A stretch of DNA of 64,000 nt from Thermoplasma volcanium GSS1 (lineage in GTDB: Archaea; Thermoplasmatota; Thermoplasmata; Thermoplasmatales; Thermoplasmataceae), in assembly GCF_000011185.1 (NCBI RefSeq), contig NC_002689.2, positions 372,001 through 436,000 on the forward strand, given 5' to 3'. Below, one piece after another: positions 53,556-63,695 of this stretch; position 1 is the stretch's first letter, and each line of letters starts with the position of its first letter. The notes under the pieces are model-generated. The model ran no database searches and was not told the origin of the DNA. It saw nothing but the letters and a program-made list of their open reading frames with translations. A program made the translations under genes and the position numbers.

Positions 53556-53662
53556 AAATACAATATTAATTATTTATTTTGGTTTAAGGTTATCTGCTAT
53601 CATTTTCCTCAAATGTTATTCTCCATAAAGATGAATTTTAAAAATATCAATTTATTAAAAAA

Positions 53663-54895
53663 CTAGATTTCGTACTCTTTACCGTTATAGGGTAAAAGTA
53701 CGTCATAGCCTTCAAGATCAGGCAGAAGCTCTTCTCTATGGTCACCGTGCATAAGCACGACTTTCTCTGGATTTATGGCTTTTATGAAGCTCACTAGTTC
53801 GTCATGCCCTGCGTGTGCAGACATATCAAAGAATTCGACCCTCATCTTTGGTTTCATAGTAACACCAGCAACAGTGATCGTACCGTTTTCTAGAAGACTT
53901 CTTCCGTTTGTGCCTTCAACTTGGTATCCAGTTACAAATATGGCGCTCTTTTCATCCTCCATAAGTTTCTGGATATAACCTAGTACAGGGCCACCGTCAA
54001 GCATGCCAGATGTAGATATTATTATGTCGCTGTTAATGGCGTTCTCTCTCATCCTGCGTCCTTTTACTTCCCTGACCTTTCCAAGGGCCCTGAGGAAGTC
54101 TCTCTTCGACTTCAGGAAACCTGGAGTATTCAAGTATATGGAGCTTATGTCATTCCCCATGCCATCTACGGACACATCGTATCCCATATCTGCAATTGTC
54201 ATTATCAGTTCCTGCGTTCTTCCTACTGCAAAGGCTGGCATTACTACCTTGCCTCCGCTTTCAATGACCTCCCTTACGCTTTCCCTGAACCTCTTCCTTA
54301 CATCTTCCCTGCTTTCGTGGTTTTTCCCAGCATAGGTGCTTTCTATGATGAGAACGTCTGTCTTTATTGGCTTTGCGCCGTTGATCAAGTACGTATCTAT
54401 TGTATTAACGTCGCCAGTGACAGTTATCGATTTTCCGTCTTCGAACTTCCACATAGCAGAACCAGGGATGTGCCCAGCCGGATAAGGCGTCACTTTGAAG
54501 TCACCCACATCGAACGATTCGAAATACCTCGCAGGCTTCATATTCGCTAGTGCTGTATTTATATCGTCTTCGTTGAACATAGCTGGGTACCCTTCTAAAT
54601 TTGTTACCTTCAGCGAATCATTGAGCAGCGGTTTCATGCAGTTCAATGTCATCTGCGTAGCGTACAGATCAGGCTCTCCCTTATGGTAATAGACAGGTAT
54701 TGCCCCTATGTGGTCCAGATGGGAATGTGTTATAAACATTGCATCAACAGGCTCAGGGGGCATAGGGTACTGTGGAGGCTTATCCGGTATTACGCCGTAG
54801 TCCACGATCACACTTGTGTTTCTGTCCGTTATTTTTACTCCTAGTCTCCCTACTTCTTCTGCACCACCCAAAAATTTCAATTTCATTTCGATCAC
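53663..54895 (-). CDS. Beta-CASP metallo-beta-lactamase ribonuclease (aCPSF/RNase J-like)
   Basis: A 410-residue zinc-dependent nuclease for RNA processing or decay. The metallo-beta-lactamase motif is THSHLDHIG (56-64), with later metal ligands in TGDVNT and HGDHREE. The beta-CASP insertion carries [10 protein letters not shown] and [12 protein letters not shown]. No N-terminal KH domains, so it is the aCPSF2/RNase J-like class rather than aCPSF1. It overlaps the MTA phosphorylase by 4 bases. Confidence 0.9.
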   Translation of the reverse strand: MIEMKLKFLGGAEEVGRLGVKITDRNTSVIVDYGVIPDKPPQYPMPPEPVDAMFITHSHLDHIGAIPVYYHKGEPDLYATQMTLNCMKPLLNDSLKVTNLEGYPAMFNEDDINTALANMKPARYFESFDVGDFKVTPYPAGHIPGSAMWKFEDGKSITVTGDVNTIDTYLINGAKPIKTDVLIIESTYAGKNHESREDVRKRFRESVREVIESGGKVVMPAFAVGRTQELIMTIADMGYDVSVDGMGNDISSIYLNTPGFLKSKRDFLRALGKVREVKGRRMRENAINSDIIISTSGMLDGGPVLGYIQKLMEDEKSAIFVTGYQVEGTNGRSLLENGTITVAGVTMKPKMRVEFFDMSAHAGHDELVSFIKAINPEKVVLMHGDHREELLPDLEGYDVLLPYNGKEYEI

Positions 54896-55665
54896 ACTTT
54901 AGCGTTATCTAATCTAAGAGAACATGCGCATTTCCTGTCTTTCCCAATCCTAGGAAGTGCGTTGAAGAGAATGTCTCTAACCTTTTTATCGTTCTGCTTC
55001 ATAATAGTCATAACTTCTCGAGCATCTACTGGCTTTTCAGACCATACATCATAATCCGTTATGGAAGCTATTACCGAATAACATAGCGCCAGTTCTCCCG
55101 CCAACCCAACTTCGGGTACGAGAGTCATTCCAATTATATCAGCGAATTGTCTGAACATTTTCGATTCTGCTCTTGTTGAGAATCTTGGACCCTCAATTGT
55201 TATGTACGTACCTGTATTATGAACGGGGATTTTAAGGTTTTTGGCAGTTTGATAAAACAATTCGTTCATCTCTGGACAAAACGGATCTGCCTCTGAAATA
55301 TGGTATACCTGTGGGCCATCATAGAATGTGAGTTCTCTCCTTTTTGTAAAGTCGATATACTGATCCGGTATTACTATATCGCCAGGCTTGTAATCTTCCC
55401 TTAGGGATCCAACCGCATTTAAGCCTATTATCCTTTCGACGCCTAGATCGTGTAGGGCCCATATATTTGCCCTATAGTTGACCTTATGCGGAGGGATCGT
55501 GTGCTTCTTGCCATGCCTTGGGAGAAAAGCTACCTCAACACCATTTACTTCACCTATTTCTATTAGATCCGAAGGCTTGCCATAAGGAGTATCAACATCA
55601 ACCTTCTTCGATTCAGCCATCAAGTCGTAGAGGCCACTGCCGCCAATTATACCTATGTATGCCAT
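54892..55665 (-). CDS. mtnP: 5'-methylthioadenosine phosphorylase family
   Basis: Phosphorolyses 5'-methylthioadenosine, the by-product of spermidine synthase. The 257-residue protein has the [10 protein letters not shown] phosphate-binding loop, [29 protein letters not shown] and [13 protein letters not shown], all characteristic of the MTAP branch of purine nucleoside phosphorylases. A methylthioinosine-specific variant cannot be excluded from sequence. It is upstream of, and coupled by 4 bases to, the beta-CASP nuclease gene. Confidence 0.9.
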   Translation of the reverse strand: MAYIGIIGGSGLYDLMAESKKVDVDTPYGKPSDLIEIGEVNGVEVAFLPRHGKKHTIPPHKVNYRANIWALHDLGVERIIGLNAVGSLREDYKPGDIVIPDQYIDFTKRRELTFYDGPQVYHISEADPFCPEMNELFYQTAKNLKIPVHNTGTYITIEGPRFSTRAESKMFRQFADIIGMTLVPEVGLAGELALCYSVIASITDYDVWSEKPVDAREVMTIMKQNDKKVRDILFNALPRIGKDRKCACSLRLDNAKV

Positions 55666-55720
55666 TCTATATCGAATCCATAAAAGACTCTAAAACAAAA
55701 ACCTTCGTTTTAAAGCTGTG

Positions 55721-56431
55721 CTAAAATAGCCCAAAGTAAGATACAGACTTAAGCGCTTTGTCTATACCAGATCCGTATTGCGCTGCTTTTTTCCTATATC
55801 CGTATACTTCTTCAGGGAGGCCGGCGATTTTAGCTATCTCCCTTAAGGCCTTCTTGCCGCCATACAGGCAGTGGTAAGCCGGAGATATTTCACTGGCTAA
55901 CTTCAATATTCTATCATCGAGGAAAGGTGTAACAAGTTCCTTTCCTTGTCTTTTTGCCATATCCTTTTCTCTTGGTATGGTTCGCTTTAATAGCCTCTCC
56001 ATCTGAAGCGAATTGTCCATCTCGTTGACAGATCTTTTGTAGCCAAAGAATAGCTCGTCGGCCCCCTGACCAGTAACTAAAAGGTCTGAATCAACATTTT
56101 CGAGTAGTATTTCGAGTACAAGTTCAAAAGATATTTCAACCTTATTTATGTCTGGGTATTCCGACTTTAAATATTTAACGTAATTTTCAATGTTAATTTC
56201 ATCCAAAGTTACGTATTTTCCGGAACCGTTTAAAAGGCTTAGTACAAATTTTGCACGGTTTACATCATGAGAAAAGGAGTACCCTACTGTGTACGGAACA
56301 AGATTTCTATCGGAAATTACGTAAAGCAGGGAACTGTCAAGGCCACCAGAAAATGCTATGCTGCCTCTTAGGCCGTAAACATTCTCTTTCAATACCTCGA
56401 GTATTTTTTCTTCCTGAATATGGTAGTCCAC
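55721..56431 (-). CDS. Asparagine-synthetase-like PP-loop ATPase without a glutaminase domain
   Basis: A 236-residue protein matching only the synthetase half of AsnB. The PP-loop is FSGGLDSSLL (27-36); LVTGQGADELFFGYKR and VTPFLDDRIL, GGKKALREIA are the asparagine-synthase motifs. The N-terminal Cys2 glutaminase domain is missing. It may use ammonia or a partner amidotransferase, or have been reassigned to another adenylation-dependent amidation or tRNA/protein modification. It has its own promoter, divergent from the PIN-ATPase gene. Confidence 0.8.
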   Translation of the reverse strand: MDYHIQEEKILEVLKENVYGLRGSIAFSGGLDSSLLYVISDRNLVPYTVGYSFSHDVNRAKFVLSLLNGSGKYVTLDEINIENYVKYLKSEYPDINKVEISFELVLEILLENVDSDLLVTGQGADELFFGYKRSVNEMDNSLQMERLLKRTIPREKDMAKRQGKELVTPFLDDRILKLASEISPAYHCLYGGKKALREIAKIAGLPEEVYGYRKKAAQYGSGIDKALKSVSYFGLF

Positions 56432-56480
56432 GTGCGGTGAGTATAAACAATATTAAATAGTTACCTATAATATTCTGAAC

Positions 56481-58262
56481 GTGAATTACGTTCCAGACAC
56501 ATCTGTGATTGTAGATGGCAGGTTTACTGCTTTTATATCAGAAAGGGAAGGATCTAACGTCATTTTGCCGGAGGCCATGCTATCTGAGATAGAGCATCAG
56601 GCCAATGAGGGGAGGGCAATTGGCTTTGCTGCCCTTGAGGAACTTAAGAAGCTTAGAAAGATGGAATCGGAAGGAAAGATATCTATAGAAATTGAAGGTG
56701 AAAGGCCCAAGGAATGGCAAATAAAGAGGGCAAAGAGCGGCGAAATAGATGAAATGATAAGGCAGGTGGCCTTTCAGTACGATGCCACTCTTGTTACAGG
56801 CGATATTATACAAAGGGACGTGGCCATAGTAAAAGGTATAACCGTGGAGTATTTGTCACCGCCTGAAAAGATAATAAAGAACATAGAAGAGTTCTTCGAG
56901 GAAACAACTATGAGCGTACACCTCAAGGCTGGTACTAATCCAGTTTTGAAGGATGGCAAGCCTGGCAACGTTAAGTATAAAAGGCTGGACTACGTCATTA
57001 ATAGAAACGATCTCGAAAATATAGCCAGCAACATAGTCAAGAGAGGAAAGCTAGAACCTGATTCTTTTATAGAAATGGATGCACTCGGAGCCACAGTAGT
57101 ACAGCTTAAGAACATTAGGATAGTTATTACTAGGCCGCCATTTTCCGATGATATGGAGATCACGGCTGTAAGGCCTATCGTAAAGCTGGGTATAGATTAC
57201 TATGAACTTAACGATAAGGTTAAGGAGCGCTTAGAAAGTACTGCGAACGGCATACTGGTAGCAGGATCTCCTGGAGCAGGCAAAAGTACATTTGTCCAGG
57301 CCCTTGCTGAATTCTTCAATGCACGCGGCAAGATAGTGAAAACTATGGAAAGGCCGAGAGATCTCGATGTCTCAAAGGATATAACGCAGTACACTGAGCT
57401 GGAAGGATCCATGGAGATGACCGGCGACATATTGCTCTTAGTAAGGCCTGATTACACCATATTCGATGAGATGAGGGTGACCGACGACTTCAAAGTCTAT
57501 GCCGATCTAAGGCTCGCAGGAGTAGGAATGGTTGGCGTAGTTCACGCTACTAGGGCCATCGACGCACTTCAAAGATTCATTGGGAGGATAGAGCTAGGTC
57601 TAATACCACAGATAATTGATACGATAATATACATAAGCAATGGGCAGGTAGCACAAGTTCTTAGTACAGAATATACAGTTAAGATTCCGTACGGCATGAC
57701 CCAGGAAGATCTAGCCAGGCCCGTTATAGTTGTGTCAGACTTAATAACCGGGAAGGATTTATACGAAATTTACAGCTTCGGAGAGCAGATCGTAGTTGTC
57801 CCAGTTAAAGAAAAGACCGAGAGTTCTGTATCAAGGCTTGCTGTGGACAGGATCGAGGATTACATCAAGAAGGTGCTGAAAAGCGACGATGTTGAAGTAA
57901 AAATGGTAGGTGACAGCAGGGCCATAGTTAGAGTGGATCCAAAGTACATACCGAAGCTCATAGGAAGGAATGGGAGAAACATCTCTGAAATAGAAAAAAA
58001 GCTTGGCATTAAGATAGATGTGGAAGAAGCTGGTGGATCAAGCGAAAGGGAGAAGGCTGGCGTAGAGATAAAGAACAAGATCATATACATAGACGTTGGG
58101 CATCCAAACAAGCATGTAAAAATATACTTAGGCGAAGTGCCAATACTGCAGGCGCTTTCCTCTTCGAAGGGGGTAGTAAGGATAAAGCTCACTACGGACA
58201 TTGGAAACGCAATATACAATCACATAAAGAACGGTGGGGACATATTCTACTCTATCGATTAG
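56481..58262 (+). CDS. PIN-domain / VirB11-type ATPase / KH-domain protein
   Basis: A 593-residue archaeal protein joining three modules: a PIN nuclease domain (1-130; [11 protein letters not shown] with Asp6 and later acids), a secretion-type ATPase domain with Walker [10 protein letters not shown] (262-270) and Walker B TIFDEMR, and a C-terminal KH RNA-binding domain (about 455-515; [17 protein letters not shown]). The combination points to RNA handling rather than secretion. GTG start. An HTH protein gene follows 10 bases downstream, possibly in the same transcript. Confidence 0.9.
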   Translation: MNYVPDTSVIVDGRFTAFISEREGSNVILPEAMLSEIEHQANEGRAIGFAALEELKKLRKMESEGKISIEIEGERPKEWQIKRAKSGEIDEMIRQVAFQYDATLVTGDIIQRDVAIVKGITVEYLSPPEKIIKNIEEFFEETTMSVHLKAGTNPVLKDGKPGNVKYKRLDYVINRNDLENIASNIVKRGKLEPDSFIEMDALGATVVQLKNIRIVITRPPFSDDMEITAVRPIVKLGIDYYELNDKVKERLESTANGILVAGSPGAGKSTFVQALAEFFNARGKIVKTMERPRDLDVSKDITQYTELEGSMEMTGDILLLVRPDYTIFDEMRVTDDFKVYADLRLAGVGMVGVVHATRAIDALQRFIGRIELGLIPQIIDTIIYISNGQVAQVLSTEYTVKIPYGMTQEDLARPVIVVSDLITGKDLYEIYSFGEQIVVVPVKEKTESSVSRLAVDRIEDYIKKVLKSDDVEVKMVGDSRAIVRVDPKYIPKLIGRNGRNISEIEKKLGIKIDVEEAGGSSEREKAGVEIKNKIIYIDVGHPNKHVKIYLGEVPILQALSSSKGVVRIKLTTDIGNAIYNHIKNGGDIFYSID

Positions 58263-58272
58263 CAGTGTTTAA

Positions 58273-58785
58273 ATGATCGCTATGGAGTACGAAAATGAAA
58301 TAATGGATCTGATAAATGATTACGATATGCTTAGAGTTTTGAAACATTTTACAGTTGCGCATGTGGATTACGCTAAGAACATAACGAGGTATACTGAGAT
58401 CCCGCAAATTAGAGTGAGAGCGTACCTTGAAAGATTGAAAGAGATGGGCCTTCTTGATTACTACACGAACACCTCTATAAAAAGGACCGAGGCGAAGCTA
58501 AAGAAAAGTGCAGAAGTCCACAAACACCACACCTACTATCAGATCAACAAGAAGGCAGAGGCAGTGTTAAAAGAAATAACGCCGAAGCTTTATGTTAAAG
58601 TCCTCGGTAAAGAAAAGTTGGAACTCCTCTGCAGTCGAAAGGTACGCAAAACCAGCCCAGATAGATGCACTGGGCTTCAGGCTATGGGCCTAATAGATAA
58701 GTGCTTCGATCTCACGGAACTAGGCAGAGAGGTATTCGAAGCTGCCCTGAGGATGCAGGCAATAAGGTGCCAGGATCAAAACTAG
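58273..58785 (+). CDS. HTH protein, DUF2250-like
   Basis: A 170-residue protein with an N-terminal winged helix-turn-helix (DMLRVLKHFTVAHVDYAKNI followed by RYTEIPQIRVRAYLERLKEM) and a second similar domain towards the C-terminus. It resembles a small archaeal family of unknown function. It is convergent with the DNA methylase (4-base 3' overlap) and follows the PIN-ATPase-KH gene. Confidence 0.7.
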   Translation: MIAMEYENEIMDLINDYDMLRVLKHFTVAHVDYAKNITRYTEIPQIRVRAYLERLKEMGLLDYYTNTSIKRTEAKLKKSAEVHKHHTYYQINKKAEAVLKEITPKLYVKVLGKEKLELLCSRKVRKTSPDRCTGLQAMGLIDKCFDLTELGREVFEAALRMQAIRCQDQN

Positions 58786-59888
58786 GTTTTTTGGAAAACA
58801 AAGATGTATTCATGCTTGAAGACGTAAAACCCACCGGCCAGAGCTCTGTATCTCCACAGATCTGAGGATGAGGCCTTCCCCCTTGTGTATTCGAAGTTCT
58901 TTACTATAGTGCTCTTGAGCCTAAACCCCTGATCCATTACCTTTTGCATGGAATAGAAACCTAACGGTATCCATTCGCCGTTGGAATATTTGTCTCCTAT
59001 AACGAGTGCTAGGAATCGCCCTTTCTGAAGATACTTGGAAACATTCCTCGTCACCTTTCCCAGCATGGATAGGAATTCCTTTGTGTCTCTGGCGTTTGAA
59101 AGATCTCCACCAATATCTGTAAACTTGATTATGTCGTGATATGGTGGATGCATTATCACGAGGTTAAACTCAGGTATGCCATAGTATTCCATCACTTTTG
59201 TTAGATTGACGCTTGCGGAATCCCCGCTTATAGCTGTAGAAAATCCGTCACCATCTATGCTGTTAAGGATTTCTAATGACTTCTTACATACTTCCTCATT
59301 TATTTCGATACCTAAAGAATTCCTGCCAAGCTTTTTAGCTTCAATTAAAGTTGTACCGCTGCCGCTAAAAGGATCGAGTACCCATTCGTCTTTGCGTGAA
59401 AACCTAAGAATAAGCTGCCTTGGTATCTGAGGTACAAAGTTTCCCCAATACCAGCCAAGTTTCGATCCTCTATAATCCCTTTTGTCGAATAGCCAGAGGC
59501 TGTCAGTAATTACGAAATCGTATTCCCTCCACCTAGATAGATCTATGTCGCTGTATGGTAGTTTTCTGGATATGAATGCCATATTGTAGACTTCATTAGC
59601 ATAATGCCTTGCCAGCTCAGTTGTATGTGAAGAGGCGATCCTTTGTAGGATCGATTTAAGCACATCTTCCCTTATTGATATGCCATTTTCAGAGGATTTG
59701 GATCTCAATTCTTCAGCAAAAGAAGAAACTGCCGCCCTTACTTTATCCATGCTATCGGCATCATTAACGCTTTTTACGAAATTCCGGATAGTCTCTGCAT
59801 CCAAGACTAGGCTTGAATCAATCATCTGTTTGATTAAACTCCAATATGATTTAATCTTTTTCGATGGAGCTTCAATAGGGTGAGCCAT
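58782..59888 (-). CDS. DNA (N4/N6) methyltransferase family protein, orphan
   Basis: A 368-residue amino-methyltransferase. The AdoMet motif is DPFSGSGTTLIEAKKLGRNS (172-191) and the catalytic motif IV is HPPY (247-250), where DPPY or SPPY is standard. The order motif I before IV is of the alpha or gamma type, and a 160-residue helical N-terminus precedes the catalytic part. No restriction enzyme adjoins. Targets may be DNA or, less likely, RNA. The HPPY variant is uncommon. Confidence 0.8.
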   Translation of the reverse strand: MAHPIEAPSKKIKSYWSLIKQMIDSSLVLDAETIRNFVKSVNDADSMDKVRAAVSSFAEELRSKSSENGISIREDVLKSILQRIASSHTTELARHYANEVYNMAFISRKLPYSDIDLSRWREYDFVITDSLWLFDKRDYRGSKLGWYWGNFVPQIPRQLILRFSRKDEWVLDPFSGSGTTLIEAKKLGRNSLGIEINEEVCKKSLEILNSIDGDGFSTAISGDSASVNLTKVMEYYGIPEFNLVIMHPPYHDIIKFTDIGGDLSNARDTKEFLSMLGKVTRNVSKYLQKGRFLALVIGDKYSNGEWIPLGFYSMQKVMDQGFRLKSTIVKNFEYTRGKASSSDLWRYRALAGGFYVFKHEYIFVFQKT

Positions 59889-60179
59889 AAAAAGCCATAC
59901 AGTATTGGAATGGCTACTCTAGAGGCTTTGTATAACAGATAACATATTGCAATAAAACTTTATTTTAGAAAAAAAGGGAAAAACATCCCATTAATATCGT
60001 TTATAGAGGTACTACAAAATTGGACAGAATATCACTAATTCCAATCGTATAAGGAACCCGATCTCCATAAACTATTCTAAAGGTAAATTATACATTGCCT
60101 GAACGTATTTCATTAATTGCTATTTGTTTAGCATAGTAAAAATTCTTAATGCAAATTACAGTGCAGTATTGATAAAGAT
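59889..60179. other. AT-rich gap without a gene
   Basis: No coding pattern, RNA gene or repeat recognised between the methylase start and the peroxiredoxin pseudogene. Confidence 0.5.
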
Positions 60180-60826
60180 GGAAAAGTGAACGTCGTTAAT
60201 CGGTGAGAAATTTTCTTGAATGGATGTTGTGCAATAAAAGGGAATATGAAGTTACCTGGCGATTACAGCGGAAAATGGCTTGTATTATTCAGCCATTTCG
60301 GTGATTTCACTCCCGTACGTGCTACTGAGTTCTTCTCATTTGCTCGAAGAAACGATGAACCCGAAAGGTTGAACGCTTAATTAATAGGGCTTAGTGTCGA
60401 CTCGAAAATATCGCATATAGAATAGCTCAGCTTGATACATTATAATTTGAAAATAGATGTCAAATTCCGCGTAATAGCTGATCCGATGGAAAATGTTGCC
60501 AATGCACTTGGAATCATCTAAGCAGAATCTGCAACCTCTATGGTTAGGACAGTATTTATCGTAGATGGCAAATATGTGGTAAGGGCCAAACTTTATTATC
60601 CTATTAAGATAGGGAGGAATTTATCAGAGATCCTCAGAATGATAAAAGCGTTGCAGATGGTTGACAAGTATAAAGTGGAAACTCCTGCAAGCAGGCCGGA
60701 CAACGAATTAATAAAAGACAAGTCTATAATACCGCCGCCAGTTACTATCGATGATATACCTGAAAGTATGAAAATAATACAAGGGTTATGTGTGGTGGCT
60801 AACGTATAAGGAAGCCCCTGAGTAAG
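60180..60826 (+). pseudogene. Prx6/AhpC-type peroxiredoxin pseudogene
   Basis: A nearly full-length peroxiredoxin can be read from about 60180: [71 protein letters not shown], and then the still-open [20 protein letters not shown] and IIPPP. Lesions in the main frame are TAA 60378-60380, TAG 60423-60425 and TAA 60519-60521. A frameshift lies near the N-terminus and another near 60775, after which [12 protein letters not shown] resembles the family tail. The peroxidatic Cys in TPVCTTEF is Arg. The gene is dead but mutations are few. Confidence 0.85.
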
Positions 60827-61302
60827 ATATAAGGAAACAAAAGAAACATCAAGGATGAAAGAGGCAGATTAAGTGCACGATGTATGGAGCAAAAATATTT
60901 AGATGAAAGATGTGTCAAGGTGGAGAGTTTGCCAACTGCTCTTCACGGGGGCTTTATAATCTGTTGTTCTGAAATCATTTCATGATTGAACTTTGATTGA
61001 AATGCAACTAACAGATAGTAGATTTAATCTCAAGGAGGTGTTCTATTATTTTAGTTATGAAATATTTACTGTGTTTTTTAGAGATATCATTTCTTTCATA
61101 TTTATCTCTCTAAAGATCAGAATTCTCCAGCCTAATATTAATAAACATTGGTCTTCTTACCTCTTCTAATCCTCTTTCTCTGAGACCACAACGCTGACTC
61201 GTTTATCTTTGACTATTTTTCATCCTCAAAATCAATGGAAGCCACTTTCTCTTAAATCAATGGTATAATTTTTGTTGTTTTGCGCACAAATTTAAGTAGT
61301 AT
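60827..61302. other. AT-rich gap between the peroxiredoxin pseudogene and tRNA-Ile
   Basis: I see no gene or structured element. A short basic minus-strand frame near 61140-61230 is not recognisable. Confidence 0.5.
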
Positions 61303-61376
61303 GGGGTTGACCGGATTCGAACCGGTGACCTCTCGGTTATCAGCCGAGTGCTATAGCCTGTCTAAGCTACAACCCC
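61303..61376 (-). tRNA. tRNA-Ile (anticodon GAT)
   Basis: Minus-strand cloverleaf: acceptor GGGGTTG/CAACCCC, D arm GCTTAGACAGGCTATAGC region, anticodon stem CTCGG/CCGAG with loop CTGATAA (anticodon GAT), T arm ACCGG-TTCGAAT-CCGGT. 74 bases, no intron. Confidence 0.95.
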
Positions 61377-61463
61377 AACATCAGGTAATTTGTTTGATAT
61401 TTAATACATTTTCCCTGGTATTTATGTGTATGAGAGCTACTATCAATGATCTAAAGTATATTT

Positions 61464-62393
61464 TTAATGTTCTGCCATCATTTCATTTACTTCCTGCAAT
61501 GAAGAACAGGCCGTACAGACATCCCTCTCGGTTGGTGCCCCGCATATCTTGCATCTCTTTAACTTCACCTCTTCATGACCAGTTGTGATATTCTCCCTAA
61601 CTCTATCAAAGAACTTCAATATTGCAAATTTTGTACTTGGGTTCTCCTCAGAAAGTTTGTTTACTACCTCTCTGAACACGTTTCTCTGTGCCCTGCTGTA
61701 GTATGGACACCAGCTGCTGTCAAAGGGTATGTCGTTTGTCACTGCATAAAGCACAACTTCCTTTTCAAGTATGGTCCTTAGTGGAGCAATACGCCTTACC
61801 AGCCCTACCTTGCGATCCGTCTGCGGGGACATTCTTATAAATCTATCAAAGTCACCTTTTGCTACATTCATAAGTATGGATTGGCTATAGTCATCTAGAT
61901 TTAGGCCCAAGGCAACGTAGTCTGCATCCTGCTTATCGGCCATCTCGTTAATTAGCTTACGCCGTAGCGGGCCACAGTAGGCGCATGGTATTTTTACTGG
62001 ATTAGTCTTTACTATACTATCCAAAGTTAGACCATAAGAATCATAGAATGAAATTGTCTCGTGGTCTATTCCGAGGCTAGTGCAAAGCCTCTTGGCACTT
62101 TCCAGCCCACTTGGTCTATATCCATCTATACCTTCATCGACAGTAAAGGCCTTTATTTTCATATTTTTCCTATTACCTAGGATCTTGTGGAGAAGAAAAA
62201 GGGTAACAGACGAATCCTTCCCACCAGAAAGTGCAACAGATATCGTTACATCATCACCGTGGAATTCTACCTGTTTTCGTATCTCCTTCTTAACCCTGCC
62301 TTCGATCATCTCATTAAAATGATCTCGGCATAGGTATAAGCCATTGTATTTAGCATAATAAATGGCTTCTGCACTACACTTTGAGCATTTCAT
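61464..62393 (-). CDS. ttuA: TtuA/Ncs6-family tRNA thiolation enzyme
   Basis: An ATP pyrophosphatase-type tRNA sulfurtransferase, 309 residues. N-terminal zinc ribbon (CSKCS and LCRDHF), PP-loop LSGGKDSS (55-62), IPCAYCGPLRRK with the paired cysteines that coordinate an iron-sulfur cluster, and a later SSWCPYYSRAQR supplying the third Cys; a C-terminal zinc ribbon (CKICG and CTACSS) ends the protein. This architecture fits 2-thiouridine synthesis at tRNA position 54 (TtuA) or 34 (Ncs6/Ctu1). ATG 62393 is preferred over a TTG nine bases upstream. Confidence 0.9.
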   Translation of the reverse strand: MKCSKCSAEAIYYAKYNGLYLCRDHFNEMIEGRVKKEIRKQVEFHGDDVTISVALSGGKDSSVTLFLLHKILGNRKNMKIKAFTVDEGIDGYRPSGLESAKRLCTSLGIDHETISFYDSYGLTLDSIVKTNPVKIPCAYCGPLRRKLINEMADKQDADYVALGLNLDDYSQSILMNVAKGDFDRFIRMSPQTDRKVGLVRRIAPLRTILEKEVVLYAVTNDIPFDSSWCPYYSRAQRNVFREVVNKLSEENPSTKFAILKFFDRVRENITTGHEEVKLKRCKICGAPTERDVCTACSSLQEVNEMMAEH

Positions 62394-62444
62394 AACAAGC
62401 AAGTATCAGGATTTGATATTAATAAATACTGAATTAAAGCGTCA

Positions 62445-62747
62445 TCAATCCATATGGAAAACTTCCGTAAATTTGTTTGGGAAAGTATCTGTTCTCTCCA
62501 ATATTATATTACCCATGTATTCCTGCCATTTCTTGTCTATTTCTCTATTAAAGAGGTAGTTCACAACGGTAGAAATATCACCATATTCCCAGTATCAGTA
62601 TACATTGTCATCATCTATAAACAACGTGTAATTACGTATCCCAGCCTTTTTAAGTTCTGCTATCATTTCATCCCAAACGCGTCTATGCTTTTCGATATAT
62701 TCTGCTTTTCTTGTACCATCTATTTTCAATGTAAAAAAGTACCGCAT
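62445..62747 (-). pseudogene. rhaM: L-rhamnose mutarotase-family gene interrupted by one in-frame TGA
   Basis: From ATG 62747 to TGA 62445-62447 the minus strand encodes a 100-codon protein of the rhamnose mutarotase family: MRYFFTLKIDGTRKAEYIEK, HRRVWDEMIAELKKAGI, RNYTLFIDDDN, then after the stop YWEYGD, DKKWQEYMGNI and FTEVFHMD. All family landmarks (start, YxxxHxxVWxE, IRNY, WxxYM, EVFH) are in one frame, broken only by TGA at 62595-62597 (codon 51). A Gly codon GGA at that place would fit relatives. Either a very recent pseudogene, a readthrough site or an error. Confidence 0.75.
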
Positions 62748-62900
62748 AGTCTCAACGTGAATTCTATTTTAATATATATAATTATAGTAAATACCAAAAT
62801 CAATGATACAGTCAAAATCTTATATAAGGTTTTGATATTTAATGATATATGTATATTTTTAAAGGATATAATAATGCTTATTCATATATATTTTGATCAT

Positions 62901-63626
62901 ATGTTAGCCATGAACTCTCGAACGTCCTTTGTCAGCCCAGATGATAGATTTTCGATGGTATACTTCAAGATGGAGCACGAAGGTTGCTGGACTGGTATTA
63001 CGAAAGAGCATAACATAGCCATTCATACTTTGAAGATAATTCCGCTTAAAGATAGGAATAATATATATGGGCTCTTTGAGATAAGGGCGCAAGGCAAAAA
63101 GGAGTTTAGAGACTTCTTAAGACGTATAAACAGGGAGAAAACAATTCACCGTGTTATGGCTTATAGCCCTAGCGAACTCCGAAAGAACGTCTACTTTATC
63201 GACCTATACGAAGTCTATGGGGGTATGATAGAAGGTATTTTAAATGATTACCAGAGCATCTTTGAATATGATGTAGTCAGGCGAGGCGTTGAGGAGAAGT
63301 ACGCAATAATTCCTTCGGATAGAGTCCTTGAACTGAAGAACTCCATTAATGGACTAGGAAAAATTTACCAATTTAAAGCGAGGTGTATTAAAAACTTCTA
63401 TTATGCTTTCTCTCCATTCCTTTCATACACACCATCTGAGATGCAGATCATAGCGGAAGCAGTGTCTAGGGGTTACTATTCTATCCCAAGGCATGTCGGC
63501 ATCAGGGATCTAGCAGAATACTTTGGCATGTCAAAATCTACAGTTCAAGAATATCTCAGGAAGGCCGAACAGAAAACAATGAACAATCTTAAACTTTTAA
63601 AATTAATGAATGAAATGAAGGAATGA
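62901..63626 (+). CDS. Bacterio-opsin activator-type HTH transcriptional regulator
   Basis: A 241-residue regulator. The C-terminal segment (about 175-235) has the HTH_10 pattern: SYTPSEMQIIAEAVSRGYYS, HVGIRDLAEYFGMSKST and VQEYLRKAEQK. The N-terminal half is a possible ligand-sensing domain with strands and a Cys-Trp (EGCWTGI). The frame is open much further upstream, but that part is the shadow of the mutarotase gene on the other strand; ATG 62901 or 62910 is the realistic start. It lies between a sugar-mutarotase-family gene and a polyol-type dehydrogenase and may control them. Confidence 0.8.
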   Translation: MLAMNSRTSFVSPDDRFSMVYFKMEHEGCWTGITKEHNIAIHTLKIIPLKDRNNIYGLFEIRAQGKKEFRDFLRRINREKTIHRVMAYSPSELRKNVYFIDLYEVYGGMIEGILNDYQSIFEYDVVRRGVEEKYAIIPSDRVLELKNSINGLGKIYQFKARCIKNFYYAFSPFLSYTPSEMQIIAEAVSRGYYSIPRHVGIRDLAEYFGMSKSTVQEYLRKAEQKTMNNLKLLKLMNEMKE

Positions 63627-63695
63627 ATTTTTGGACAGTTCCGATACCTTATTTTTATCCTTTATTGAATTCATTGTACTTGGTAGCGATCTTAT

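Noticed and set aside
62454-62900. N-terminal extension of the HTH regulator on the plus strand
   Set aside because: This part is the antisense of the mutarotase-family gene and reads as low-complexity hydrophobic sequence; the true start is near 62901.
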